NCBI GenBank assembly: GCA_958438515.1
Contig: CAUBRZ010000004.1
Location: forward strand, 25,017-89,016
Length of the DNA: 64,000 nucleotides
From: an uncultured Clostridium sp.
Lineage (GTDB): Bacteria; Bacillota; Clostridia; TANB77; CAG-508
Direction: 5' to 3'
The position numbers and the translations under genes were made by a program. Under the pieces are notes generated by a model that was not told where the DNA came from, did not search any database, and was given only the letters and a program-made list of their open reading frames with translations. This document shows, one piece after another, positions 51,048 to 60,378 of this stretch; position 1 is the stretch's first letter; every line of letters begins with the position of its first letter.

Positions 51048-52439
51048 TTAGAAATCACAGTTTTTAGGTGTTCGTGGGAAAGGAATGACATCACGAATAT
51101 TTTGCATACCTGTTAAATACATAATTGCTCTTTCGAAACCAAGACCAAATCCAGAGTGAATACAACTTCCATATTTTCTTAAGTCCAGATACCAATCATA
51201 AGAATCTAAAGGCATATTTAATTCTTTCATTCTAGCAAGTAATTTATCATAATTTTCTTCTCTTTGACTACCACCAATAATTTCACCAATTCCCGGAACC
51301 AATAAATCACTTGCTGCAACTGTTCTTCCATCTGGGTTTTGTTTCATATAAAATGCCTTTATATCCTTTGGATAGTCTGTTACAAATACAGGTTTTTTGA
51401 AAATTTCTTCACATAAATATCTTTCGTGTTCTGTTTGTAAATCAACTCCCCAAGAAACCTTGTATTCAAATTTATCGTTATGTTTTTCTAATTCTTTTAT
51501 AGCATCAGTATAACTAATTCTTATAAAGTCAGAAGAGATTACATTATTTAATCTTTCTAGTAATCCAGTATCAATAAATTTATTAAAAAATTCCATTTCT
51601 TCTTTACAATTATCTAATACATATTTAAATATGTATTTAATCATATCTTCAGCCAAATCCATATCATCAGATAAATCAGCAAAGCAAATTTCTGGTTCTA
51701 CCATCCAAAATTCAGCAGCATGTTTTACTGTGTTAGAGTTTTCTGCTCTGAAAGTAGGACCAAATGTGTATACATTACAAAAACTTTGTGCAAAAGTCTC
51801 AGCATTTAATTGACCACTTACGGTTAAATGAGTAGATTTCCCAAAAAAATCTTGTGAAAAATCGACTTTTCCATTTTCGTTTTTTGGAATATCATTTAAA
51901 TCAAAAGAGTTTACATTAAACATTTCTCCTGCACCTTCAGCATCACTTCCTGTTAATATAGGAGTATTTACATATACAAAACCTCTTTCTTGAAAAAATT
52001 TATGAATACTATATGCTAGGACACTTCTAACTCTAAATACAGCGTTAAATGTATTGCTTCTTGGGCGAAGGTGTGAAATAGTTCTTAAATATTCAAAAGA
52101 GTGTTTCTTTTTTTGCAATGGGTAAGTATTATCAGATAAGCTTTCTATTTCTATATTAGTTGCTTGTATTTCAAATGGCTGTTTTGCATTTTCAGTTAAG
52201 ACAAATTTACCAGTTACTTTTATAGAAGAACTAATTGTTAGTTTTCTTATTTCTTCAAAATTATCTAATTGATCAGTAAATACGACTTGGACGTTTTTAA
52301 AAAAAGTACCATCATTTAGTTCAATGAATCCAAATGTTTTTGAATCTCTTACAGTTTTTACCCAAGCTTCAATTGTAATTTTTTTATCTTTGAATTTATT
52401 TGTATCTTTGTATAATTCTTTTACGGTTATTTGTTTCAT
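51048..52439 (-). CDS. asnS: Asparagine--tRNA ligase
   Basis: 463 residues, class IIb synthetase. An N-terminal OB anticodon-binding domain (ITIEAWVKTVRDSKTFGFIELNDGT) is followed by the catalytic core with motif 2 (YTFGPTFRAENSNTVKHAAEFWMVEPE) and motif 3 (GFGLGFERAIMYLTGMQNIRDVIPFPRTP). The EPE and HAAEFWM features favour Asn over Asp. Attaches Asn to tRNA-Asn in the cytosol. It contains CCG GGA, an out-of-frame CGG, and no in-frame CGG, consistent with avoidance of that codon. Confidence 0.96.
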   Translation of the reverse strand: MKQITVKELYKDTNKFKDKKITIEAWVKTVRDSKTFGFIELNDGTFFKNVQVVFTDQLDNFEEIRKLTISSSIKVTGKFVLTENAKQPFEIQATNIEIESLSDNTYPLQKKKHSFEYLRTISHLRPRSNTFNAVFRVRSVLAYSIHKFFQERGFVYVNTPILTGSDAEGAGEMFNVNSFDLNDIPKNENGKVDFSQDFFGKSTHLTVSGQLNAETFAQSFCNVYTFGPTFRAENSNTVKHAAEFWMVEPEICFADLSDDMDLAEDMIKYIFKYVLDNCKEEMEFFNKFIDTGLLERLNNVISSDFIRISYTDAIKELEKHNDKFEYKVSWGVDLQTEHERYLCEEIFKKPVFVTDYPKDIKAFYMKQNPDGRTVAASDLLVPGIGEIIGGSQREENYDKLLARMKELNMPLDSYDWYLDLRKYGSCIHSGFGLGFERAIMYLTGMQNIRDVIPFPRTPKNCDF

Positions 52440-52569
52440 AATTTTATATTCCTTTCTTTAAATAAACATAGTTATTATTAATAACATGAAATTATTATAT
52501 GACATAATTATGAAAAGTTCAATATTTTTTCAAAATTAAGATTAATAAAGAAGGTAAAATGATACAAAT

Positions 52570-52598
52570 TTGAATTTTATGTAAATATGTGTTATAAT
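52570..52598 (+). promoter_or_regulatory. Promoter of hypothetical gene 52651
   Basis: TTGAAT (52570-52575), 17-base spacer, TATAAT (52593-52598). Confidence 0.6.
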
Positions 52599-52650
52599 TA
52601 AAGACATAGAGTAAAAACTCAAAAAAATTAAAATCAGGAGGAAAAAGAAC

Positions 52651-53202
52651 ATGATGAATGAAAATGGACGGGCACTAGAATTACTGAGAACAAGAAGACC
52701 TATAGAGGGCTTGTTTTTCAAGGTAGATTATCTAACAATTAACAAAAGTCTTTTTAGAAAGAAAAGAATTGACCAAAAACAAGAATGGGTAAGAAACATT
52801 ATCTTAGAGGCTTTTGATATTGCAGAAAAGGACCCAGAGATTTATTGTAAAACATTTTATACCTTGATGCCTAAAAATAAATGGTATCCAGGTAGTGCTA
52901 GCTTAAAGGAAATTGAACAGTCTGCAATTAAATTCGGAGATCATATGGCTAATTGGGTAGAGCAGGCTTTAGAATGGGCACAAAGGATTACTAATGGTGA
53001 TTCTTGGGATGATATTTGTAACCTAAAAGATACTGCACGGTGGTATAGGTTGATTTGCTGGAAAGATGGTAAGGCACGACCTATTGGAGGATCTTGTGAT
53101 GATGTTACACATATCCCACCATCTGATGTTGATCTTTATGACTATGACGAAGATTATCGTCTGTATAATACTATCCCATTAGTAGTAGTCTACGAGGTCT
53201 AA
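52651..53202 (+). CDS. Uncharacterised 183-residue protein with two in-frame CGG codons, probably acquired
   Basis: Not recognised. Soluble, Trp-rich and Asp-rich (WVEQALEWAQRI, NGDSWDDICNL, DVDLYDYDEDYRLY). Codon use (CTG, CGA, GAC, GGC, CGG) is less A/T-biased than the neighbours. CGG at codons 7 and 130 is followed by coding sequence in the same frame. A +1 shift at the first would meet TAG after two codons, so here CGG must be read as an amino acid (Arg in the donor code). It has a strong promoter and AGGAGG site. Probably a recent transfer or element cargo. Confidence 0.6.
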   Translation: MMNENGRALELLRTRRPIEGLFFKVDYLTINKSLFRKKRIDQKQEWVRNIILEAFDIAEKDPEIYCKTFYTLMPKNKWYPGSASLKEIEQSAIKFGDHMANWVEQALEWAQRITNGDSWDDICNLKDTARWYRLICWKDGKARPIGGSCDDVTHIPPSDVDLYDYDEDYRLYNTIPLVVVYEV

Positions 53203-53344
53203 GTCGTCCATAAACAAAAAAGGGAATGAAACTTTAATAAGTATCATTCTCTTTTACATTTGGTTAAAGTATATAAAGATATGAACTTTTTACGTAAAGA
53301 AAACATAATATATAGCAAAAAAGAGTAGAAAGGTGGAAAAAGAT

Positions 53345-54599
53345 ATGTCAGAGTACATAATAAAAGGGGGAAAGAAGGTAGGAGGAGAAGTAACAATATC
53401 TGGTTCAAAAAATGCATCATTACCAATTATAGCTGCAACAATTTTAAATGGAGGTAAAACAACATTATATAATGTGCCTAATATACATGATACACAAATG
53501 ATGTTTGAAATATTAAGAAGAATAGGAGGCACAGTAGAAAAAAAAGCAAATAAAGTAATTATAGATACTAGTAATATAAATAAATATGAAATACCAGAAG
53601 ATTTAATGAGACAAATGCGTTCTTCTGTTATTTTTGTTGGTGGTTTACTTCGGAAAACATAGAAAAGCCACATTCTCATATCCAGGTGGATGTGATATTG
53701 GAACTAGACCGATAGAATTACATTTAAAGGCATTTGAAAAATTAGGAATAAATATTAATAAAAACTATGGAAATATAGAATGTATTTGTGATAGAATAAT
53801 AGGAGAAAAAATAGATTTTGAATTTCCGAGTGTTGGAGCTACAGAAAATGCAATACTTGCGAGTTGCTTAGCAGAAGGAAAGACATTGATTACAAATGCA
53901 GCAAGAGAACCAGAAATAATAGACCTTCAAAACTTTTTAAATAAAATGGGAGCAAAAATAAAAGGAGCAGGGTCAAGTAAAATAGAAATAGAAGGAGTAA
54001 AAAAACTAAAAGACGTAAGTTATAATATAATGCCAGATAGAATTGAAACAGGTACATTCTTATGTTTAGGTGCAATTAATAATAGTAGTAATATTATAAT
54101 AAAAAAGGCAGACAGTACACATATAACACCAATCATTGATAAACTTGAAGAAACAGGATGTAAAATCAATATAAAAAAGGGTAAAATTGAGATAACATCT
54201 CCTAAAAAAATAAAAGCAGTAGATATAAAAACAATGCCTTATCCAGGGTTCCCAACAGATATGCAATCGATATTTGCTACATTGTTAACTACAGCTAAAG
54301 GAACTTCAGTAGTAGTAGAAAATATATTTGAAAATAGATATAAATATACACAAGAACTAATTAGAATGGGTGCTAAAATATCAATTGAAGGAAAAACAGC
54401 AGTAATTAAGGGAGTAAGAAAACTATATGGAGCAAATGTAAATGCAACTGACTTAAGGGGAGGAGCAGCACTCGTTTTAGCAGCAACTGTCGCAAAAGGC
54501 ACGACAAAAATAGAAAATATAGAATATATCTTAAGAGGATATGAGAGTCTAGACAAAAAATTAATGAAACTAGGTGTTAATATACAAACAAAATTATAA
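53345..54599 (+). CDS. murA: UDP-N-acetylglucosamine 1-carboxyvinyltransferase, +1 shift at CGG
   Basis: 417 residues, standard MurA. First committed step of peptidoglycan precursor synthesis. Seen: GGKKVGGEVTISGSKNASLP at the start, PDRIETGTFL, GFPTDMQS and TDLRGGAALVLAA. CGG 53651-53653 (codon 103, after CTT) needs +1, restoring VGGLLGKHRKATFSYPGGCDIGTRP, with the catalytic, fosfomycin-sensitive Cys in GGCDIG downstream of the shift. ATG 53345 chosen for AGGTGG. First gene of the division cluster. MurA is essential, so efficient shifting is required unless a second copy exists elsewhere. Confidence 0.96.
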
Positions 54600-54614
54600 T
54601 AAAGACAAACTAAT

Positions 54615-54638
54615 CTAAGGGCTTTAAATAGCCCTTAG
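54615..54638 (+). terminator. Hairpin between murA and ftsQ
   Basis: Perfect 9-bp stem CTAAGGGCT / AGCCCTTAG with a 6-base loop, without a T-run. More likely an mRNA stability or attenuation element than a full terminator. Confidence 0.5.
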
Positions 54639-54664
54639 AAATAAACTTCTAAGGAGGAATAAAA

Positions 54665-55657
54665 TTGGCGAGAAAACTAGAACAAGGAGAAATGGATTTG
54701 TACTACCAAAACCAAGGACAAGCACAAGAAAATATTGAAGTAGAAAGAAAGAAAAAAACAAAACAAAGAGAAAGAAGAATTAAAGAAAATAAGAAAAAAC
54801 AAGAAGATGCTTTTGATTTAGAAACAGAAACAGTACTTCAAATGACAAATAAAAACAAATTAAAGAAGGAAGAAAAAAGAAGAAGAGAACTTAGTCAAAA
54901 GGAAAAAAAGAGAAAAAAGAGGATAAAAAGAATAAAATTTATATCAAAAATAGTTTTATTTGTGGTCTTGTTTTCAGGAGTAATTATCTTTGCGTTAACA
55001 TCACCTATCTTTAATATAAAAGATATAGAAGTGTTAAATAATAATAGAGTTCCAAGTGATACAATAATTAGTTTGTCAGAATTACGAAAAGAGCAAAATA
55101 TTTTTCAATTTTATAAAATTAGTACAATTAACAAAATAAAAGAAGAGCCTTATATAGAAAATGTAAAAATCCACAGAAAATTACCAGGGACAATAGAAAT
55201 TGAAGTAGAGGAGAGAATTCCTAAATATAGTGTTAGTTATATGGAAAAATATGCTTATATTAATTCACAAGGATATATATTAGAAATATCAGAAGAAAAT
55301 GGGAATTTACCAATTATTCAAGGAATAGAAACAAAGGAAGAAAATGTAGTACCATCAAATAGATTAAATGACGAAGATTTAAGTAAACTAGAAGATGTTA
55401 TAAAGATTATGAGTTCAGCTAAAGAAAATAGTTTAGACCAATTAGTTACAAGTATTGACATTAGTAATAAAAATAATTATAGTATATATTTAGAAGCAGA
55501 AAAAAAGAAAATATACTTAGGAGATACATCAAATTTAAGTAATAAAATGTTATACATATTGGCAATAATTGAACAGGAAAAAGGAAAAGATGGTGACATT
55601 TTTGTAAATGGAGATTTAAATAATAAGTTCCAACCATATTTTAGAGAAAGAGTCTAG
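54665..55657 (+). CDS. ftsQ: Cell division protein FtsQ/DivIB
   Basis: 330 residues: a highly basic cytosolic N-terminus (about 100 residues), one transmembrane helix (FISKIVLFVVLFSGVIIFAL), a POTRA domain (NIKDIEVLNNNRVPSDTIISLSELRKEQNIFQF), and the FtsQ core (PYIENVKIHRKLPGTIEIEVEERIPKYSVSY). It joins the divisome outside the membrane. TTG start behind AAGGAGG. Confidence 0.88.
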   Translation: MARKLEQGEMDLYYQNQGQAQENIEVERKKKTKQRERRIKENKKKQEDAFDLETETVLQMTNKNKLKKEEKRRRELSQKEKKRKKRIKRIKFISKIVLFVVLFSGVIIFALTSPIFNIKDIEVLNNNRVPSDTIISLSELRKEQNIFQFYKISTINKIKEEPYIENVKIHRKLPGTIEIEVEERIPKYSVSYMEKYAYINSQGYILEISEENGNLPIIQGIETKEENVVPSNRLNDEDLSKLEDVIKIMSSAKENSLDQLVTSIDISNKNNYSIYLEAEKKKIYLGDTSNLSNKMLYILAIIEQEKGKDGDIFVNGDLNNKFQPYFRERV

Positions 55658-55683
55658 AAAAATTCAACAAAGAGGGTGAAAAC

Positions 55684-56400
55684 ATGTTAAATAAAAAGAT
55701 AATTAGTATAGTATTAGGAATTATGTGTTTTGCATTAACTTGTGGAATATGTGTTCAAATGAGGACAGTAAAATATTCTAATTCAACAGTTAGCAATAAT
55801 TATGAAGAAAATAATTTAAGAGCAGAAGTACTACGATATAAGGAAAAATATGAAAATAAATATAAGGAATTAGAAAAAGCAGAGAAAGAATTAGAAAAAG
55901 AAAGGCAAAGCTCAACCAAAAATAATAGTGAATTAGAACAAAAAGAAGAAGAGATAAAAAAGGGAAATAAAATTATAGGATTAGCAGAAGTGACAGGACC
56001 TGGAGTTATTGTTACACTGACAGATAGTAAAAAAGATATTAATAGCACACTAGACCCAAGTTCTTTAGTAGTTCATGATTTAGATGTATTAAGTGTTATA
56101 AATGAGCTAGAAAATGCAGGAGCAGAGGCAATATCAATTAATGATCAAAGAATTGTCCCAACAAGTGGAATTATATGTGGAGGAAATATAATAGATGTAA
56201 ATAAAGAAAAGATAGGAGCACCATTTGTAATAAAGGCAATAGGGCTTCCAGAACAATTAGCAGCACTCTCAAGACCAGGTGGATATTTACAAACCTTAAA
56301 AGAATATAGTATTGGAGCAGAACTAAAAAAATCTAATAACATTACAATACCAAAATATACAGGAGCAATTACTTACAATTATGCAAAAACAACAAAATAA
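55684..56400 (+). CDS. DUF881 family protein (YlxX-like), division cluster
   Basis: 238 residues: an N-terminal membrane anchor, a coiled coil (residues about 38-85), and a DUF881 domain (VTGPGVIVTLTDSK, DLDVLSVINELENAGAEAISINDQRIV, GAPFVIKAIGLPEQL). The family is found with ftsQ and sbp in Clostridia and Bacilli; role unknown. Tandem with a second copy 13 bases downstream. Confidence 0.85.
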   Translation: MLNKKIISIVLGIMCFALTCGICVQMRTVKYSNSTVSNNYEENNLRAEVLRYKEKYENKYKELEKAEKELEKERQSSTKNNSELEQKEEEIKKGNKIIGLAEVTGPGVIVTLTDSKKDINSTLDPSSLVVHDLDVLSVINELENAGAEAISINDQRIVPTSGIICGGNIIDVNKEKIGAPFVIKAIGLPEQLAALSRPGGYLQTLKEYSIGAELKKSNNITIPKYTGAITYNYAKTTK

Positions 56401-56412
56401 AGGAGAAGTAAA

Positions 56413-57120
56413 ATGAAGAAAAACATAAAAAAAGGTAAAAAGACAATGATAATAACAATTGGAATAGCGTGCTTTTGTTTAATGTTAGTAATGTCAATGC
56501 AATTTAAAATAGTTAATCAAACAGATATTACTTCCATTGAAAATATGAGAGAAACAGAATTAAGGACAGAACTTGCAAATTGGAAATCTAAGTATGAAGA
56601 AACAAATCAAAAGTATGAAGAAACATCTGATAAAATAGAAGAATACAAAAAAACAAAACAGTCAAATGAAGAAACAGAAAAATTAATGAATTCAGAATTA
56701 GAACAAGTTAATTTGACTTTAGGAAAGACAGATGTAGAAGGGCAAGGAATAGAAATTATAATAAGAGAAAATGAAGATGAACAAATAGATAGAATTACAG
56801 CCGATGACTTAATAGTTATTGTAAATGCATTAAGATTATCAGGGGCAGAAGCAATATCAATTAATGATGAGAGAATAATTAATATGAGTGATATCGTTGA
56901 TATAAGTGGAAGTTTTATAAAAGTAAATGGGCAAAGAATATTAGCACCATATGTAATAAAAGCAATAGGAGATTCTACATATTTAGAAAGTGGATTAATT
57001 GGAAATGGTGGACATGTAGACAGTATGAAAAAGATAGGTCAGGATGTTACAATAAACAAGTCTAATAAGGTTAAAATCACAAAATATAATGATGAAATTA
57101 ATACTAAATATATACAGTAA
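56413..57120 (+). CDS. DUF881 family protein (YlxW-like), second tandem copy
   Basis: 235 residues with the same plan as the upstream gene: anchor, coiled coil (WKSKYEETNQKYEETSDKIEEY), DUF881 domain (DLIVIVNALRLSGAEAISINDERII, APYVIKAIGDSTYLESGL). The pair probably arose by duplication, as is usual at this locus. Confidence 0.85.
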   Translation: MKKNIKKGKKTMIITIGIACFCLMLVMSMQFKIVNQTDITSIENMRETELRTELANWKSKYEETNQKYEETSDKIEEYKKTKQSNEETEKLMNSELEQVNLTLGKTDVEGQGIEIIIRENEDEQIDRITADDLIVIVNALRLSGAEAISINDERIINMSDIVDISGSFIKVNGQRILAPYVIKAIGDSTYLESGLIGNGGHVDSMKKIGQDVTINKSNKVKITKYNDEINTKYIQ

Positions 57121-57151
57121 ATAAAATAATATAAAGCAAGGAGGAAAAATT

Positions 57152-57559
57152 ATGATTTTTATAGCAATATTAATTGGTTGTATTTTAGGAGCATTAATTG
57201 GAATGAATGCACCAATGATTTCTTATACATATTCTAGTTATTTAGCAATCGCAATTATTGCAGCATTAGATTCAGTATTTGGAGGGATAACTTCAGTAAT
57301 TAAGAAAAATTTTGATTTAAAAATATTTGTAACAGGATTCTTTGGAAATGCAATATTAGCGATACTTTTAACAATATTAGGTCAAAAACTAAATGTGGAT
57401 ATTTATTTAGCAGCAATTGTAGTTTTTGTAGGAAGAATGTTTGTAAATCTAGGCATTATAAGAAGATACTATGTTGATAAATGGTCAGCTGAATTTGAAA
57501 AAAGAAAAGCAATGAAACAAGAAGACAATGAAAATGTTAAAAAAGTAGAAGAAAAATAG
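57152..57559 (+). CDS. sbp: Small basic protein Sbp (DUF1290)
   Basis: 135 residues, three hydrophobic segments (MIFIAILIGCILGALIG, LAIAIIAALDSVFGG, AILAILLTILG) and VFVGRMFVNLGIIRRYY, matching the Sbp family that sits between DUF881 genes and ftsA in Firmicutes. The tail is charged. Function unknown. RBS AAGGAGG. Confidence 0.88.
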   Translation: MIFIAILIGCILGALIGMNAPMISYTYSSYLAIAIIAALDSVFGGITSVIKKNFDLKIFVTGFFGNAILAILLTILGQKLNVDIYLAAIVVFVGRMFVNLGIIRRYYVDKWSAEFEKRKAMKQEDNENVKKVEEK

Positions 57560-57591
57560 ACAGAAAACAACAAAAAATGAAAGAAAAAAAC

Positions 57592-57613
57592 AAGCAGGAA
57601 AAATATCCTGCTT
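57592..57613 (+). terminator. Weak terminator after sbp
   Basis: AAGCAGGA / TCCTGCTT stem, 6-base loop, only a mixed A/T tail. Confidence 0.55.
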
Positions 57614-57661
57614 AAATATTTGCATGGCAGAAACTTAGAGTGTAAACAGTTATAAGGATTT

Positions 57662-57736
57662 ATTACAAAAATATTACAAAAATATTACAAAAATATAACA
57701 AATTCTATTGACATTTTTCGTAAAATGTAATATATA
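57662..57736 (+). promoter_or_regulatory. ftsA promoter with phased A-tract repeats upstream
   Basis: ATTACAAAAAT repeats three times with an 11-base period plus a variant copy (57662-57703). A promoter follows: TTGACA (57708-57713), 17-base spacer, TATATA (57731-57736). A-tracts phased to the helix turn suggest DNA bending or an UP element that boosts ftsAZ transcription. Confidence 0.65.
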
Positions 57737-57775
57737 TACACTTAAAGAATAATACAAAAAAATGGAGGAATTAAC

Positions 57776-59005
57776 TTGGCAATAGGAGATATCATAGTAG
57801 GTGTTGACATAGGAACAAGTAAAGTTTGTACAGTTGTTGGAGAAGTTAACAATTTTGGACAAATTGAAATTATAAGCAATACCTCATATAAATGTAATGG
57901 ACTAAAGAAGGGGAAAATAATAAATGAAGATGATGTAATTTTAAGCCTAGCTAAGACAATTAAAGATGCTGAAGATGAAACTAATTTAAAGATTAATTCA
58001 GCATATGTAACAATTCCTGGTAAATATGTAACAATTGTACAAAACAGCATAACAAAGGAAGTAAAAGACAAATATTCAGGAATCTCAATAAGAGACGTGC
58101 AAAGTGCAATAATGCAAGTAAAAGACATTGAAATACCTGAAGGGGAAACTTTAATTGATATTGTACCAGACAAAATTACATTAGAAAATGGAACAGTTGT
58201 TGCAGATCCAGTAGGGAGTTTAAGTTCAAACTTTACTATTAGTGCACAAGTAATATTAGCTCAAAGAGAATATGTAAGGCAACTAAGTAACATATTTAGA
58301 AAAGCAGGATTAGAAATAGATGGAATTGTCCCAATTACCCTAGCAGAAAGAAACCTAGTATTAGACAAAAATGAATTACATGATAATATTATGCTTTTAG
58401 ACATAGGAGCAGGAAATACTGATATAGGAGTATTTGAAGGTTCAGCTTTCTTATATACAAATTCTATTCCACTAGGAGGAAATAATATTACACATGATAT
58501 AGCATTAGTATTGAATATATCAGAAGAAGAAGCAGATAAATTAAAAAGACAATATGGTTTAGCTTTGAAATCTTTTATAGATAACGATAATGATATTATC
58601 TTAAATACTTGTAGAGACACAAACAAGAATAAAATAATTAAAAGTTCAGAATTAATTGAAATAATAGAAGCAAGAATAGAAGAAATATTTTCAATTATAA
58701 ATAAAGATATAACAAACCAAGGTCTAAAACAAAAAATTAATAATGTAGTATTAACAGGACAAGGAATTGTAAATATTAATAAAAGTGATGTAGCAGGAAA
58801 AATTAATTTAAATATACCAGTAAAAATATCAACAGGAAGAGCAATAAGCACAGTAAAACCAATTTATAGGACAAGCTATGCACTAGTTAGATATATAGCA
58901 GCAAGGCCATTTGCAAAAACAGTATCAAGTAATATAGATACACAAAGCAATGAAAGTTTTATGCAAACATTGATAGAAAGAATAAAAGAGTTTTTTTATT
59001 CATAA
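57776..59005 (+). CDS. ftsA: Cell division protein FtsA
   Basis: 409 residues, actin-like ATPase: VGVDIGTSKVCTVVG, the SHS2 region (RDVQSAIMQVKDIEIPEG), LLDIGAGNTDIGVFEGS, VLTGQGIVNI. The C-terminus (FMQTLIERIKEFFYS) is the amphipathic membrane-targeting helix. It anchors FtsZ to the membrane. TTG start with TGGAGG upstream. Confidence 0.96.
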   Translation: MAIGDIIVGVDIGTSKVCTVVGEVNNFGQIEIISNTSYKCNGLKKGKIINEDDVILSLAKTIKDAEDETNLKINSAYVTIPGKYVTIVQNSITKEVKDKYSGISIRDVQSAIMQVKDIEIPEGETLIDIVPDKITLENGTVVADPVGSLSSNFTISAQVILAQREYVRQLSNIFRKAGLEIDGIVPITLAERNLVLDKNELHDNIMLLDIGAGNTDIGVFEGSAFLYTNSIPLGGNNITHDIALVLNISEEEADKLKRQYGLALKSFIDNDNDIILNTCRDTNKNKIIKSSELIEIIEARIEEIFSIINKDITNQGLKQKINNVVLTGQGIVNINKSDVAGKINLNIPVKISTGRAISTVKPIYRTSYALVRYIAARPFAKTVSSNIDTQSNESFMQTLIERIKEFFYS

Positions 59006-59120
59006 AAAAAGTTATTATTTTTAAATTATTCGTATTAAAGAAACAAGATACGAATACAAAGTAAAAACATAAAGGGTTTTTACAAACTATATATAAGTAA
59101 AGTGAGGGAGGAAGAACTAA

Positions 59121-60245
59121 ATGATGGATTACAATAATGATGATAGCAATATTACAATGATGGATGGGACAGCTACCATTAAAGTTATAGGTGTAGGAGG
59201 AGCAGGAAATAATGCTGTAAATAGAATGATTGATGCTGGAATAAAAGGAGTAGATTTTATTGCAGTTAATACAGATAGACAAGCACTACAAACATCAAAA
59301 GCTAATACAAAAATTCAAATAGGAGAAAAAATAACAAGAGGATTAGGAGCAGGTGCTAATCCAGACATTGGAGCACAATCAGCAGAAGAAAGCAAAGCAG
59401 AAGTAGCAGAAGTGTTAAGAGGAGCAGATATGGTATTTGTCACAGCCGGAATGGGTGGAGGAACAGGTACAGGAGCTGCACCTGTTGTAGCACAAGCAGC
59501 AAAAGAAATGGGAATATTAACAATAGGTGTTGTTACTAAACCATTTACATTTGAAGGTAAGAAAAGATTATCACAAGCAGAACGTGGAATTGAAAGTTTA
59601 AAAGGAAAAGTAGATACTTTAGTAGTTATTCCAAATGATAAGCTATTGCAAATAATAGATAGAAAAACATCTATTATTGAAGCTTTCAAAATGGCAGATG
59701 ACATATTAAGACAAGGTGTACAAGGTATCTCAGATTTAATTGCAATTCCAGGCCTTGTAAACTTAGACTTTGCAGATGTAAAAACAATCATGTTAAACCA
59801 AGGAATGGCACATATGGGTGTTGGTAAGGCATCTGGAGAAAACAGAGCAGAAGATGCAGCAAAAGAAGCAATCCAAAGTCCATTGCTAGAAACATCAATA
59901 GAAGGAGCAAAAGGAGTTATTATAAATATTACTGGTGGAGAAGATTTAGGATTACATGAAGTAAATACAGCAGCAGAACTTGTTCAACGCAGTGTTGATC
60001 CAGAAGCTAATATTATATTTGGTACAGTAACAGATCCAAATATGACTGATGAAATTCAAATTACAGTAATAGCAACAGGTTTTGAAAAAAATGAGCCAAT
60101 TTCTAGTATTGGTGTAGATAACATTGTTTCAAAAACATGGGAAAAGAAAATAAATTCTATACCAGCAAGTTCAGAAACAAATTCATCACAAAATGATTTA
60201 GATATACCTTCTTTCTTAAGAAAAAATAAAAATAAAAACATGTAA
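59121..60245 (+). CDS. ftsZ: Cell division GTPase FtsZ
   Basis: 374 residues, tubulin-like: KVIGVGGAGNNAVNRM, the GTP-binding GMGGGTGTGAAPVVA, and NLDFADVKTIM T7-loop region. The C-terminal tail is DLDIPSFLRKNKN, the conserved peptide for FtsA binding. RBS GGGAGG. Confidence 0.98.
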   Translation: MMDYNNDDSNITMMDGTATIKVIGVGGAGNNAVNRMIDAGIKGVDFIAVNTDRQALQTSKANTKIQIGEKITRGLGAGANPDIGAQSAEESKAEVAEVLRGADMVFVTAGMGGGTGTGAAPVVAQAAKEMGILTIGVVTKPFTFEGKKRLSQAERGIESLKGKVDTLVVIPNDKLLQIIDRKTSIIEAFKMADDILRQGVQGISDLIAIPGLVNLDFADVKTIMLNQGMAHMGVGKASGENRAEDAAKEAIQSPLLETSIEGAKGVIINITGGEDLGLHEVNTAAELVQRSVDPEANIIFGTVTDPNMTDEIQITVIATGFEKNEPISSIGVDNIVSKTWEKKINSIPASSETNSSQNDLDIPSFLRKNKNKNM

Positions 60246-60277
60246 TGTCGAATAAAAACATTTACATATAAAATATA

Positions 60278-60318
60278 AAAGAAATAATCGAACAAACACG
60301 ATTATTTCTTTTTTTCAG
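60278..60318 (+). terminator. Terminator after ftsZ
   Basis: AAAGAAATAATCG pairs with CGATTATTTCTTT, followed by TTTTT. Confidence 0.85.
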
Positions 60319-60378
60319 CAATAAGAAAAGACAACATTTTTGTAATTCAAGTAGTAAAATAAATTTGCAGGTGATAAT

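Noticed and set aside
53890..54556. Long minus-strand ORFs opposite murA, sigE, smc and others
   Set aside because: These are Leu/Phe/Ile-rich shadows of A-rich coding strands without ribosome-binding sites.
59451..59457. GCCGGA in ftsZ, CCGGAA in cwlD, ACCGGA in ruvA and CCCGGA in asnS as possible shift sites
   Set aside because: All are out-of-frame CGG triplets; the proteins are continuous.
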